From NCBI RefSeq assembly GCF_003471165.1, contig NZ_QRIL01000012.1:1-64000 (forward strand): a DNA stretch of 64,000 bases. Reading direction: 5' to 3'. How positions within the stretch are numbered: position 1 is the stretch's first letter; every line of letters starts with the position of its first letter. Both the position numbers and the translations under genes were made by a program. A model generated the notes under the pieces. It was given only the letters and a program-made list of their open reading frames with translations, did not search any database and was not told the origin of the DNA. This document shows, one piece after another, positions 53,087 to 60,558 of the stretch. This stretch comes from Ruminococcus sp. AM22-13 (GTDB lineage Bacteria; Bacillota; Clostridia; Lachnospirales; Lachnospiraceae).

Positions 53087-54295
53087 TTATGCCTCGTCTA
53101 AGGCGTCCAAATAAGCTTTAACAGTTGCGTAGTAAATGCGGAGGAATTTGTTCGCCGAGGCCATCATGTAAACCTTGTAAGGCTTTCCTTCGGAACGCTT
53201 TCTGTCCATGAATTGGTATATGGGTTCATCTGGCGGAGCGTTCTGCAAGTAAATCCCCATTACGAGAAATAACGTTCTGCGCAGCGAGGACGAACCACGC
53301 TTAGAGATGCTTCTGCTGTAAACATCCATCTGCCCAGACTGGTACGGAGGGGCGTCAATACCCGCAAATGCCACCAAGGCTTTCTTGGAATGAAAGCGGC
53401 GAACGTCTCCGATTTCTGCCATGAGCTGTGGACCGAGTGCCGGGCCAACGCCAAATATCTTCATTACCACCGGATACTCCGGAAGCGAAGCTGCCAGTGA
53501 CTGCATTTCCTGCTTGAGAGAGGCCAATGCCGTTGAGGTTACCCGGAGCAGAGAGACAGCCTGTTCCACCAAAAGCTTAGTGGTGTCTGTCTTTGGCATG
53601 ACACCAAAATGGCCGCAGGCGGAAGCGTAGATATCCAGCGCCTTATCCTCGCTGAAATTGTAACCGAGTTTCTTACACCACTTCTGATATTTGGCAACAA
53701 AGACTTTCTCAGAGCTGCCGCAAACGCACTCACAGTGCCAGAATGTGGCTACAAAGTCCACCCACTTCTCGCTGCCGTCAGCGCGTGGAGGGCTTGAAAA
53801 CAGGCGATTTGCGTCAGGGAAAGCAGTATCCAGCAAAGAAATTAGGTTGTTCTTCAGCATGGTTTGTACCTTGGAATACTGCTGGTACTGCCTGTAGCAG
53901 TTTTTCAGCATCAATCGGGTATCTTCTTCCGGAACGTACCTCGGTAAGGCAAGCCAGTGATCGAGACCGTAGTTTGCCAACTTGATGGCATCCTTCTTGT
54001 CGGTCTTGGCTCGCCGCAAACTGTTGTTCCCGTAGCCATGCACCAACATTGCATTGACTACTGAAACGTAAAAGCCGGAGTCATTTAGTAACCAGGCTAC
54101 CGGCAGATGGTAATTACCCGTGGCTTCCATAACGACACGGGTCTCACCGGGCAGGCTTCTAAGCAGCTTTGCCAGCTCGCACAGTTCGCTGTCCGTGTGA
54201 CGAACTTCAAAGGGAGAGACCGCCACTTCTCCAAAGGGGCGCATGACGGCGATCATGCTTTTGCCTTTGGAAACATCAATGCCAACAGAGTTCAT
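53087..54295 (-). CDS. IS110 family transposase (DEDD recombinase)
   Basis: 402 residues from this start. The N-terminal RuvC-like DEDD domain is visible: Asp in VGIDVSKGKS, Glu in VMEATGNYH, then RAKTDKKDA with two Asp. The C-terminal transposase_20 domain has FGVGPALGPQLMAEIGD and the conserved Ser in PPYQSGQ. The TGGAGGT seven bases before ATG 54295 decides the start over an in-frame ATG at 54346. IS110 recombinases are guided by a bridge RNA from the non-coding end of the element. Confidence 0.93.
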   Translation of the reverse strand: MNSVGIDVSKGKSMIAVMRPFGEVAVSPFEVRHTDSELCELAKLLRSLPGETRVVMEATGNYHLPVAWLLNDSGFYVSVVNAMLVHGYGNNSLRRAKTDKKDAIKLANYGLDHWLALPRYVPEEDTRLMLKNCYRQYQQYSKVQTMLKNNLISLLDTAFPDANRLFSSPPRADGSEKWVDFVATFWHCECVCGSSEKVFVAKYQKWCKKLGYNFSEDKALDIYASACGHFGVMPKTDTTKLLVEQAVSLLRVTSTALASLKQEMQSLAASLPEYPVVMKIFGVGPALGPQLMAEIGDVRRFHSKKALVAFAGIDAPPYQSGQMDVYSRSISKRGSSSLRRTLFLVMGIYLQNAPPDEPIYQFMDRKRSEGKPYKVYMMASANKFLRIYYATVKAYLDALDEA

Positions 54296-54548
54296 GTATC
54301 TACCTCCAGTACAAAATCGCGCAACCGGAACCCATCTTTTACTCATTGCCGATTCAATCTATTGGGTGACACGAACTCCCCGGCATTGCGGTAGGCTCAA
54401 CCTGCTTAAATCGAACGCTACAATAAGAGGACGGCTGACAGTCTTCTGAACGGACACGAAAGCCCAAGAAAGGAGAGGTCAGCCGGTTGCTCCTCTTATT
54501 GTAGCTTAGGCATGAGACGGATGAAAGCCGGACTGGCTGCCCGGCTTT
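54296..54548 (-). ncRNA. Candidate IS110 bridge RNA region
   Basis: The non-coding stretch upstream of the transposase contains a nearly perfect long stem: 14 pairs (54418-54431 with 54491-54504) continued by 8 pairs (CGGCTGAC with GTCAGCCG), with a five-base bulge and a 38-base loop. A second stem AAAGCCGG/CCGGCTTT is at 54524-54548. In IS110-group elements the bridge RNA lies exactly here. The two guide loops cannot be matched without knowing the target and donor sequences. Confidence 0.5.
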
Positions 54549-54584
54549 CCTGTCCAAATTTATTGTAATAGAAAGGATATAAAA

Positions 54585-55568
54585 ATGAAACGTTTACCTA
54601 AATATACGCCTGCGGAAGTACGGAATGATCCATACGGATTTACTTACAAAGAAATGTCGGAAGTTATTGGCGAGAATGAAGCAAAAGCCTTATATGAAGA
54701 ATTATATAAGCAATTACCACGCAAAAAAAATCTATCAATGTTGGTAAAAAATATTTGCAAAAGCAGTGATACTGAAAAGTATGTTTACGAACTGAAAGAC
54801 AACAAATACATTGAAACGGTTTTTATCAAGCGGCGAGATGGTGGAACTGTTTGCGTGAGCACACAAGTCGGTTGTCCTGTTGGTTGTATTTTTTGTGAGT
54901 CCGGGCGAAATGGCTTTGTTCGTAATCTAACATCGTCAGAAATCGTACAACAGATTATATTGTTGCGTCGAAAAGTAAACCGTATCGTTTTTATGGGTAT
55001 GGGAGAGCCTTTATTCAATTATGACAACTTGATAAAAGCAATCCATATTCTCCGAGATAGATATGGGCTCAACTTTCCAACCGACGGCATTACCATATCA
55101 ACAGTTGGTCCGGTCGATCAATTAAAAAAATTGCGCGAGGAACATCTTAAAATTCAGTTGACAATATCTTTACACGCAGCAACACAATCTGCAAGAAATC
55201 GTATTATTCCTCACATGCGCATATATGCTATTGAAGATGTTGTTAAGCAAGCCTTATCCTATTCTGAAAGGCATAATCGCAAAATTGTCTTTGCGTATTT
55301 GCTTTTACCGGGTATAAATGACCGGCCCTCAGATGTAAGACAACTTGCAAAATGGTTTCGGGGCAAAAAAGTTATGATTAACGTGTTACAATACAACCCA
55401 ACAAGCAATTCAAGAATTAAAGCACCACAGAAACGGGAAATAGTTGCATTCAAACATCAATTAGAGCAAGCAGGACTTGAAGTTACTATGAGAGTTTCTC
55501 ATGGCAGAGAGATTAACGCGGCTTGTGGACAGTTAGCTAACACATATAATAAATTCAAAAAAAAATGA
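54585..55568 (+). CDS. Cfr/RlmN-family radical SAM 23S rRNA methyltransferase
   Basis: 327 residues. The radical SAM cluster motif is CPVGCIFC (C97, C101, C104). Both catalytic Cys of the Cfr/RlmN family are kept: C90, seven residues before the cluster, and C314 in INAACGQL. FMGMGEPL and ISTVG motifs are also present. Cfr methylates C8 of A2503 and gives resistance to phenicols, lincosamides, oxazolidinones, pleuromutilins and streptogramin A; RlmN methylates C2 and is a housekeeping enzyme. The N-terminal 85 residues fit neither clearly. Location in a mobile cargo slot and AT-rich codons favour an acquired function; resistance is not shown. Confidence 0.85.
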   Translation: MKRLPKYTPAEVRNDPYGFTYKEMSEVIGENEAKALYEELYKQLPRKKNLSMLVKNICKSSDTEKYVYELKDNKYIETVFIKRRDGGTVCVSTQVGCPVGCIFCESGRNGFVRNLTSSEIVQQIILLRRKVNRIVFMGMGEPLFNYDNLIKAIHILRDRYGLNFPTDGITISTVGPVDQLKKLREEHLKIQLTISLHAATQSARNRIIPHMRIYAIEDVVKQALSYSERHNRKIVFAYLLLPGINDRPSDVRQLAKWFRGKKVMINVLQYNPTSNSRIKAPQKREIVAFKHQLEQAGLEVTMRVSHGREINAACGQLANTYNKFKKK

Positions 55569-55595
55569 TTAAAAGTGCCAGACGCATAGACGCAG

Positions 55596-55640
55596 AGCCG
55601 ATAACGCATTAGGTCAAAAAACCTATGTGTTATCGGCTTT
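55596..55640 (+). terminator. Terminator after Cfr-like gene
   Basis: AGCCGATAACGCATTAGGT (55596-55614) pairs with ACCTATGTGTTATCGGCT (55621-55638), followed by T-run. Confidence 0.88.
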
Positions 55641-55721
55641 TTTATTTAATATTGCGCAAAAGCCGCTGTTCCCTATTATAGAATGGATTGCGGGTAGTGT
55701 ATTAAAGTCGCCCTTTTTTAA

Positions 55722-55763
55722 GGATACGGCGGTATCGGGGAGGTATCGCCGTGTCCATTTTTA
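55722..55763 (+). terminator. Terminator hairpin
   Basis: GGATACGGCG (55722-55731) pairs with CGCCGTGTCC (55747-55756), followed by ATTTTTATTT. Confidence 0.75.
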
Positions 55764-55877
55764 TTTACTGTAACCCGCCTAATGCTTTGCGGTCAAAAAA
55801 AGCTATGCTCCGCAAGCGGGATATTCCGGCTATGAGTATGAACTGTCAATACATCTAAATACTTCTTACATTTCCTT

Positions 55878-55921
55878 TGCGCTCGTCCGCGTCTTGCGGA
55901 CGGGCGCATTTTGCTTTTTTC
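55878..55921 (+). terminator. Terminator hairpin
   Basis: TGCGCTCGTCCGC (55878-55890), loop GTCTT, GCGGACGGGCGCA (55896-55908), then a T-rich tail. It may attenuate transcription toward the sigma factor gene. Confidence 0.8.
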
Positions 55922-56041
55922 AACTTTTTTCTGAAAAACGCACTCAAGAGCCATCTCCCGAACGGGTACGGAGCGAAAGGGGCAGAGAGGACAAGCCCTT
56001 AACTCCCGTCCTCTACTCCACGCGGGAAGGAGGTGAACTCT

Positions 56042-56479
56042 ATGGAGCTATCTTCTTCCGACAAGGAAAGAATACAACATCAGTACGACGCATTAGCAAA
56101 GAAAACTTTGGTTGGCGAAGCGAAAAGCCACCGCCGCACTCTTGCGAAACGCGCAGCACGCGAAGTACCTTTTTCGGATTTGAGCGAAAGCGAACTCGCG
56201 CAGCTTTTCACAACGGACGAATACAAAAGCGATTATTTCCGTTTTCAAGTGTCCGGCTTTGATGTACTCGTCAAAAATGAACTGCTTGCCGAAGCCCTTA
56301 ACGCTTTGCCCGAAAGGAAACGCGACATTATCCTTTTGTCCTACTTCTTGGACATGAGCGACGCGGAAATTGCTGAACTGCTGAATGTTGTACGCACGAC
56401 GGTTTTCCGGCACAGGAAATCCGCGCTTGCGAAAATCAAACAGTATTTGGAGGGAAAAGCAGATGATGAATACCGTTAG
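56042..56479 (+). CDS. Sigma factor-like regulator (Tn916 Orf7-like)
   Basis: 145 residues. The C-terminal half is sigma region 4: LPERKRDIILLSYFLDMSDA then EIAELLNVVRTTVFRHRKSA. The N-terminal half is basic. In Tn916 Orf7 activates transcription of the excision and transfer genes. GAAGGAGG lies nine bases before ATG 56042; an in-frame GTG at 56033 overlaps the ribosome binding site. It overlaps the next gene by 17 bases, the same pair order as orf7-orf8. Confidence 0.85.
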   Translation: MELSSSDKERIQHQYDALAKKTLVGEAKSHRRTLAKRAAREVPFSDLSESELAQLFTTDEYKSDYFRFQVSGFDVLVKNELLAEALNALPERKRDIILLSYFLDMSDAEIAELLNVVRTTVFRHRKSALAKIKQYLEGKADDEYR

Positions 56480-56705
56480 GAAATCTGAAAATCTGTTGCC
56501 GTTCCCTGTCATTTCCGCAGCGGCAAACGGCGACACAACCGCCATGTGCGCGATCTTGAAGCATTACGAGGGTTACATAGCGAAACTTTGTACCCGCACG
56601 CTGAAAGACGACGCGGGCAATACCTATTCCTATGTGGACGAGGAAATGCGTAACAGGCTGCAAGTGCGCCTTATTACCCGCACCCTTGCTTTTCATGTAG
56701 GATAA
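56463..56705 (+). CDS. Helix-turn-helix protein (Tn916 Orf8-like)
   Basis: 80 residues. FPVISAAANGDTTAMCAILKHYEGYI is typical of the Orf8/HTH_16 family that partners Orf7. The overlap with the sigma factor gene points to coupled synthesis. It ends before a 455-base stretch without a supported gene that leads to tnpW. Confidence 0.82.
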   Translation: MMNTVRKSENLLPFPVISAAANGDTTAMCAILKHYEGYIAKLCTRTLKDDAGNTYSYVDEEMRNRLQVRLITRTLAFHVG

Positions 56706-57160
56706 TCTTTTAGCCCATGCGGGGAGCGTGTCCCCTTTCCACGCTTCCCGTTATGGGCTATTTGTCGTTCCGTAACAGCACATCGGAAACGGTGTACTGT
56801 TACAGGCCGACAAAGCCTATTGTTCCTTGACAAAGAAAGCGGCCTTTGGTGCGCAGCATAACAGGCAACGGGTACATTCCGTCTGTACCGAGCCGGGCGG
56901 CGGGTACGCCATGACCGCTTTTCCCCGTTGGGGAAAAGTCGAGCGAGAACTACCGCGCCGTAAAACAAGTTTAGCAGCTTGTGGGCGACGACATACAAGG
57001 CGGCACAATGATACTCCCGCGTTGAACACCCTCAAAGTATTGCGCGGCGCACCCATAAGCATGGGCCGGGGTGAAACTCCCGTGAGGTTGCAGCTAACAA
57101 CCGCCCGTTTTGCCTTTTGACGAATATAGTTTATCCATACAGGAAAAGGAGGTTTTTCTA
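56706..57160 (+). ncRNA. Structured non-coding region, candidate RNA
   Basis: 455 bases without a convincing gene but dense in stems: AGCCCATGC with GGGCT around 56712-56753, GGTAC/GTACC near 56868-56888, CTTTTCCCC-GTT-GGGGAAAAG near 56918-56938, and CGGGGTGAAACTCCCG near 57068-57083. A frame of 97 codons from 56827 has no ribosome binding site and an unnatural composition. Position between the orf8-like gene and tnpW suggests a leader or regulatory RNA of the excision module. Confidence 0.4.
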
Positions 57161-57334
57161 ATGGATAAAAAACAGACAATTACAACCGAACGCAAAATAG
57201 GGAAAATCACCTATCTTGTTCAAGCGTTGCCGAGTGAAAAGGCAACCGATACAATCCATAAAAAGATTGAAAAACTCATTGTAAAGGATTTGCAGAAAAA
57301 GCCCGGAAATCCGGGCTTTTTAGCGTCCGAGTAG
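57161..57334 (+). CDS. tnpW: TnpW family protein
   Basis: 57 residues, basic and charged, with RKIGKITYLVQALPS near residues 10-24 and EKLIVKDLQK near 41-50, as in TnpW of Tn4451-like elements. AAAGGAGG lies ten bases before the ATG. An intrinsic terminator is embedded in its last codons. It precedes the recombinase gene by 77 bases; function unknown, perhaps accessory to excision. Confidence 0.8.
   Translation: MDKKQTITTERKIGKITYLVQALPSEKATDTIHKKIEKLIVKDLQKKPGNPGFLASE
57296..57322 (+). terminator. Terminator inside the 3' end of tnpW
   Basis: AAAAAGCCCGGA (57296-57307) pairs with TCCGGGCTTTTT (57310-57321). The stem is part of the coding sequence (residues 46-54). Confidence 0.85.
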
Positions 57335-57411
57335 TGCATTAGGCGGCGGGATATGGTATAATGATAGCAACACATTATACCTGTTTATTCGGCTGTCGGA
57401 AAGGAGGACTA

Positions 57412-59085
57412 ATGTTACAGTCGAATAAAATCACCGCCCTTTACTGCCGTTTAAGTCAAGAGGATATGCAGGCCGGAGAAAGCGGAAGCATACAGCACCA
57501 AAAAATGATACTTCAACGCTATGCGGACGAACACCATTTTTTGAACACAAAGTTTTTTGTGGACGACGGATTTTCCGGCGTGAGTTTTGAGCGCGAGGGG
57601 CTGCAAGCGATGTTGCAGGAAGTGGAAGCCGGACGAGTGGCGACGGTTATTACCAAAGACCTCTCCCGTCTTGGCAGAAACTATCTGAAAACGGGCGAAC
57701 TCATAGAGATTGTATTTCCCGAAAACGGAGTGCGCTATATCGCGATTAACGACGGAGTTGACACAGCGCGGGAGGATAACGAGTTTACCCCCTTGCGGAA
57801 CTGGTTTAACGAGTTTTACGCCCGCGATACAAGCAAGAAAATCCGTGCAGTTAAACAGGCACAGGCGCAAAAAGGCGAGCGTGTCAACGGGGAATATCCA
57901 TACGGCTATATCCCAGACCCGAACAACCGCCACCACCTTATACCCGACCCGGAAACCGCGCCGATTGTCAAACAGGTTTTCGCTATGTTTGTTAGCGGCG
58001 TGCGTATGTGCGAAATCCAAAAATGGCTTGCGGAAAACAAAGTCTTGACGATTGGAGCGTTGCGCTATCAGCGCACAGGACAGGCGCGGTATCAGCGGGC
58101 AATGATCGCCCCCTATACTTGGCCGGACAAAACGCTCTATGACATATTAGCAAGGCAGGAATATTTAGGGCATACCATAACCGCGAAAACTCACAAGGTA
58201 TCCTACAAGTCGAAAAAGACCCGGAAGAACGAAGAAGAACAACGCTATTTCTTCCCAAACACCCATGAGCCGCTTGTTGACGAGGAAACCTTTGAACTTG
58301 CGCAAAAGCGGATTGCTACCCGCCACCGCCCGACAAAAGCAGCGGAGATTGATATTTTTTCCGGCTTGCTGTTTTGCGCTGGTTGCGGACATAAGATGTA
58401 TTACCAACAGGGCGTAAATATCGAGCCGCGCAGGTTTTCCTATTCTTGCGGCGCATGGCGCAACAGGGCAAGGACAGGCAGCGAGTGTACCTCTCATTAT
58501 ATCCGCAAAAACGTACTTCTTGATTTAGTGCTGGAAGATATGCGGCGGGTTTTGCAGTATGTTAAGGAACACGAACAGGACTTTATCTGTAAAGCTACCG
58601 AGTACGGCGACATGGAAGCGAGAAAGGCATTAGCGCAGCAGCAAAAGGAACTTTCCAAAGCACAGGCGCGTATGACCGAACTTGACACGCTTTTCCGCAA
58701 GCTGTACGAGGACAACGCATTAGGCAGACTGACAGATGAACGGTTTGTGTTTCTAACTTCCGGCTACGAGGACGAAAAGAAATCCCTTGCCGCAAGGATA
58801 GACGAGTTACAACAGCAGATCGCAACCGTTACCGAGCGAAAAAGGGATATATCAAGGTTTATTCAGATTGTCGGGAAATACAGCGACATACAGGAATTGA
58901 CCTATGAAAACGTCCATGAGTTTATCGACCGTATTTTGATACATGAATTAGACCGGGAAACCAACACCCGGAAAATCGAAATCCATTACAGCTTTGTCGG
59001 ACAGGTTGATACCGAGCAGGAGCCGACGCAAGTTGTCAACCATGACCGCCGTAACATGGTAGATGTAAAAAGTATCGCTATCTAA
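57412..59085 (+). CDS. Large serine recombinase (TnpX/TndX-type)
   Basis: 557 residues. The N-terminal resolvase domain has LYCRLSQED near residues 9-17 with the catalytic Ser, and ITKDLSRLGRNYLKTGE near 82-98. The recombinase domain follows (GYIPDPNNRH onward), then a zinc ribbon with CAGCGHK and SCGAWRN...C, then a coiled coil rich in Gln/Lys/Glu (about 400-480). It would excise and integrate the nested element. AAGGAGG lies five to eight bases before ATG 57412; a more upstream ATG at 57361 has none. It lies at the element's right edge, as in Tn5397-type elements. Confidence 0.93.
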   Translation: MLQSNKITALYCRLSQEDMQAGESGSIQHQKMILQRYADEHHFLNTKFFVDDGFSGVSFEREGLQAMLQEVEAGRVATVITKDLSRLGRNYLKTGELIEIVFPENGVRYIAINDGVDTAREDNEFTPLRNWFNEFYARDTSKKIRAVKQAQAQKGERVNGEYPYGYIPDPNNRHHLIPDPETAPIVKQVFAMFVSGVRMCEIQKWLAENKVLTIGALRYQRTGQARYQRAMIAPYTWPDKTLYDILARQEYLGHTITAKTHKVSYKSKKTRKNEEEQRYFFPNTHEPLVDEETFELAQKRIATRHRPTKAAEIDIFSGLLFCAGCGHKMYYQQGVNIEPRRFSYSCGAWRNRARTGSECTSHYIRKNVLLDLVLEDMRRVLQYVKEHEQDFICKATEYGDMEARKALAQQQKELSKAQARMTELDTLFRKLYEDNALGRLTDERFVFLTSGYEDEKKSLAARIDELQQQIATVTERKRDISRFIQIVGKYSDIQELTYENVHEFIDRILIHELDRETNTRKIEIHYSFVGQVDTEQEPTQVVNHDRRNMVDVKSIAI

Positions 59086-59103
59086 CCCCAGCAAACAACA
59101 AGC

Positions 59104-59261
59104 CGGATTTCAGAATTCAGGTAAAAGGTTTGTTCGGGACAGAAGAGAAACGGTTTGAAGTGGTTGGCGGTGATAAGAAAAGACCAGCAACCAAGAAGAA
59201 ATCCGACCTGGGCTGGATTGATCGGCTGGAAGAAATAGATGCTGCATTAGATGATTTTTGA
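59104..59261 (+). pseudogene. 3' part of the ICE gene interrupted by the nested element
   Basis: An open frame continues from the repeat CAACAAGC (59096-59103) to TGA at 59259-59261. It encodes a Lys-rich stretch (GGDKKRPATKKK) and the ending WIDRLEEIDAALDDF. No start lies inside. It matches the frame of 48125-48278 if the element is removed at the repeat. Family unknown. Confidence 0.5.
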
Positions 59262-59292
59262 TGGCGATGCAGTGTGGAGGAGGTGCGGCTAA

Positions 59293-60111
59293 GTGACCTG
59301 GGCTGAATATTATGAGCGATATGACGGATGGCAGGAAAGTACTCAGTATAGCCGTCTGGCCTCTATCAAGGACTTCGGACCGGATGGAAGTCCATCTGAG
59401 GAAATATGTGACTGCATTCAGTATGTGGATACGCGCACAGCGACCAGCATTCTTCGCAGAGCATTAGCAGCGGGAGTCCGGTTTCGAGCCGCGGAAGTTG
59501 CGGAGATTGCAGATAGCGGGCAAATCGAAGATGAAGAAGCACTGGAAAAGTTGATTCAGACAGCTGTGGATGCTTATACGGGGGAACAGCTGGATACGCT
59601 GCTGAGCTGTCTTCCTGATCCGGAACCGGTGTTTGAGTTGATTGATAAGATTACTTCCAAACCAACGCACTTTACAGAGGAGGATGTTCTGACACTGCTT
59701 CCTAATCTGCCAGATGAGGAATCCATCTATCAGTTGGTCAACTCGACAGATGCGATTTTCACAGAAAATGGGCTGAATGAGTTATGTGATTATGGTGTGG
59801 ACGAGTCTCTGATTAGGAAGATTTCAAAGCGCAGTGGCATTCCGTATGCTGATCCAGATGAGCCTGACGAGGAAATTTCGCTTAAAGAGGCACAACCGAA
59901 GAAGCCGGGACTGTTCAGCAGTATACTAATGGGAATGGCTCTGGCTGGCAGTCCTAAGCCTAAAAATACAGGCAAATGCACGGGAGATTGTGCTCATTGT
60001 CCTCCCCACTATGGTTATCGCTATGGGCGATGGTATTATGGACATGGGCATACACATGGCTGCGAATTCTGTGGAAATGGAGGATGCAGTGGGAAGTGCA
60101 ACATAGATTGA
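59293..60111 (+). CDS. Hypothetical protein with Cys/His-rich C-terminal tail
   Basis: 272 residues. GTG start, supported by GGAGGAGGTG eight bases upstream. The first 200 residues are acidic and helical, without a known domain. The last 45 residues carry eight Cys and several His: CTGDCAHC, GHGHTHGCEFC and GNGGCSGKC, probably one or two metal sites. Resumes the ICE gene series right after the nested element. The tail may bind zinc or nucleic acid; I do not recognise the family. Confidence 0.7.
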   Translation: MTWAEYYERYDGWQESTQYSRLASIKDFGPDGSPSEEICDCIQYVDTRTATSILRRALAAGVRFRAAEVAEIADSGQIEDEEALEKLIQTAVDAYTGEQLDTLLSCLPDPEPVFELIDKITSKPTHFTEEDVLTLLPNLPDEESIYQLVNSTDAIFTENGLNELCDYGVDESLIRKISKRSGIPYADPDEPDEEISLKEAQPKKPGLFSSILMGMALAGSPKPKNTGKCTGDCAHCPPHYGYRYGRWYYGHGHTHGCEFCGNGGCSGKCNID

Positions 60112-60129
60112 CTTCGCTTGCAATGTGGA

Positions 60130-60558
60130 ATGACACGCCAAGAATTATTTACATGGATACGCCAGCAGTACGGCACAGAGCCGGAATACCCCTGGCATGA
60201 CTGGAATGCGGTGCTGCGGCACAACGACAATAACAAATGGTATGGTGTAGTTCTGGAAGTATCTGCTGATAAGTTGGGACTGCCGGAAGCAGGCATCATT
60301 GATGTCCTTAATGTGAAAAGTGATCCGCTGCTGATAGGCTCTCTTCGTGGGCAAGACGGCTATTTTCCAGCCTATCACATGAATAAGGAAAAATGGCTTA
60401 GTATTCAGCTTGGCAAACCAGAACTGGATGATGCCATCAAAGACCTGCTTTCTTTGAGCTATGAGCTGACGGCACCGAAGAAGCGCAAACCAAAGTCATC
60501 AGCAAAAAATCCGGGAGATTTCGCAAATGGCAAAGAAAAAGAAACTGACGAAGGCTGA
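60130..60558 (+). CDS. MmcQ/YjbR family protein
   Basis: 142 residues. MTRQELFTWIRQQYGTEPEY, then KWYGVVLEVSADKLGLP and GYFPAYHMNKEKWLSI match the MmcQ/YjbR (cyanobactin-like, DUF419) fold, often described as DNA-binding. The start is an ATG with no strong Shine-Dalgarno site. The C-terminus is Lys/Pro-rich. It overlaps the next gene by 32 bases. Confidence 0.8.
   Translation: MTRQELFTWIRQQYGTEPEYPWHDWNAVLRHNDNNKWYGVVLEVSADKLGLPEAGIIDVLNVKSDPLLIGSLRGQDGYFPAYHMNKEKWLSIQLGKPELDDAIKDLLSLSYELTAPKKRKPKSSAKNPGDFANGKEKETDEG

Larger units (their letters stand above)
52990..54560 (-). mobile_element. IS110 family insertion sequence (ends approximate)
   Basis: A single DEDD transposase gene with about 100 bases after it and 265 bases before it. 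IS110 elements lack terminal inverted repeats, so the exact ends cannot be read here. It lies between the KTR gene and the Cfr-like gene. A perfect palindrome CATCTGAAATTTCAGATG (53041-53058) lies just past the transposase stop. Confidence 0.75.
55641..56041 (+). other. Hairpin-rich gap between cargo and Orf7-like gene
   Basis: No gene is supported. It contains two strong hairpins, GGATACGGCG/CGCCGTGTCC with T-run (55722-55763) and a 13-pair stem TGCGCTCGTCCGC/GCGGACGGGCGCA with T-run (55878-55921), plus weaker inverted repeats. A frame running from 55894 through the sigma factor gene in another phase is rejected. GAAGGAGG at the end serves the sigma factor. Confidence 0.6.
48279..59103. mobile_element. 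Nested mobilizable element with serine recombinase, relaxase and Cfr-like cargo
   Basis: About 10.8 kb inserted in the ICE right after the relaxase gene, flanked by direct repeats CAACAAGC (48271 and 59096). It encodes a MobP relaxase and MobC, Tn916-like XRE, Orf6, Orf7 and Orf8 counterparts, TnpW, and a large serine recombinase of the TnpX/TndX group at its right end. No coupling protein or secretion genes are present, so it must use a helper such as the surrounding ICE. Exact ends are inferred from the repeat and the frame continuity, not from a known empty site. Confidence 0.75.

Noticed and set aside
55894..56262. 122-codon frame overlapping the sigma factor gene
   Set aside because: It runs out of phase through a clear sigma region gene with a good ribosome binding site and starts inside a terminator.
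56573..56584. TTACATAG inside the Orf8-like gene
   Set aside because: Within coding sequence, no flanking stems; coincidence rather than a further member of the hairpin signal family.
56827..57120. 97-codon frame in the hairpin-rich region before tnpW
   Set aside because: No Shine-Dalgarno site, unusual Arg/Pro/Gly composition and heavy inverted repeats; treated as non-coding.
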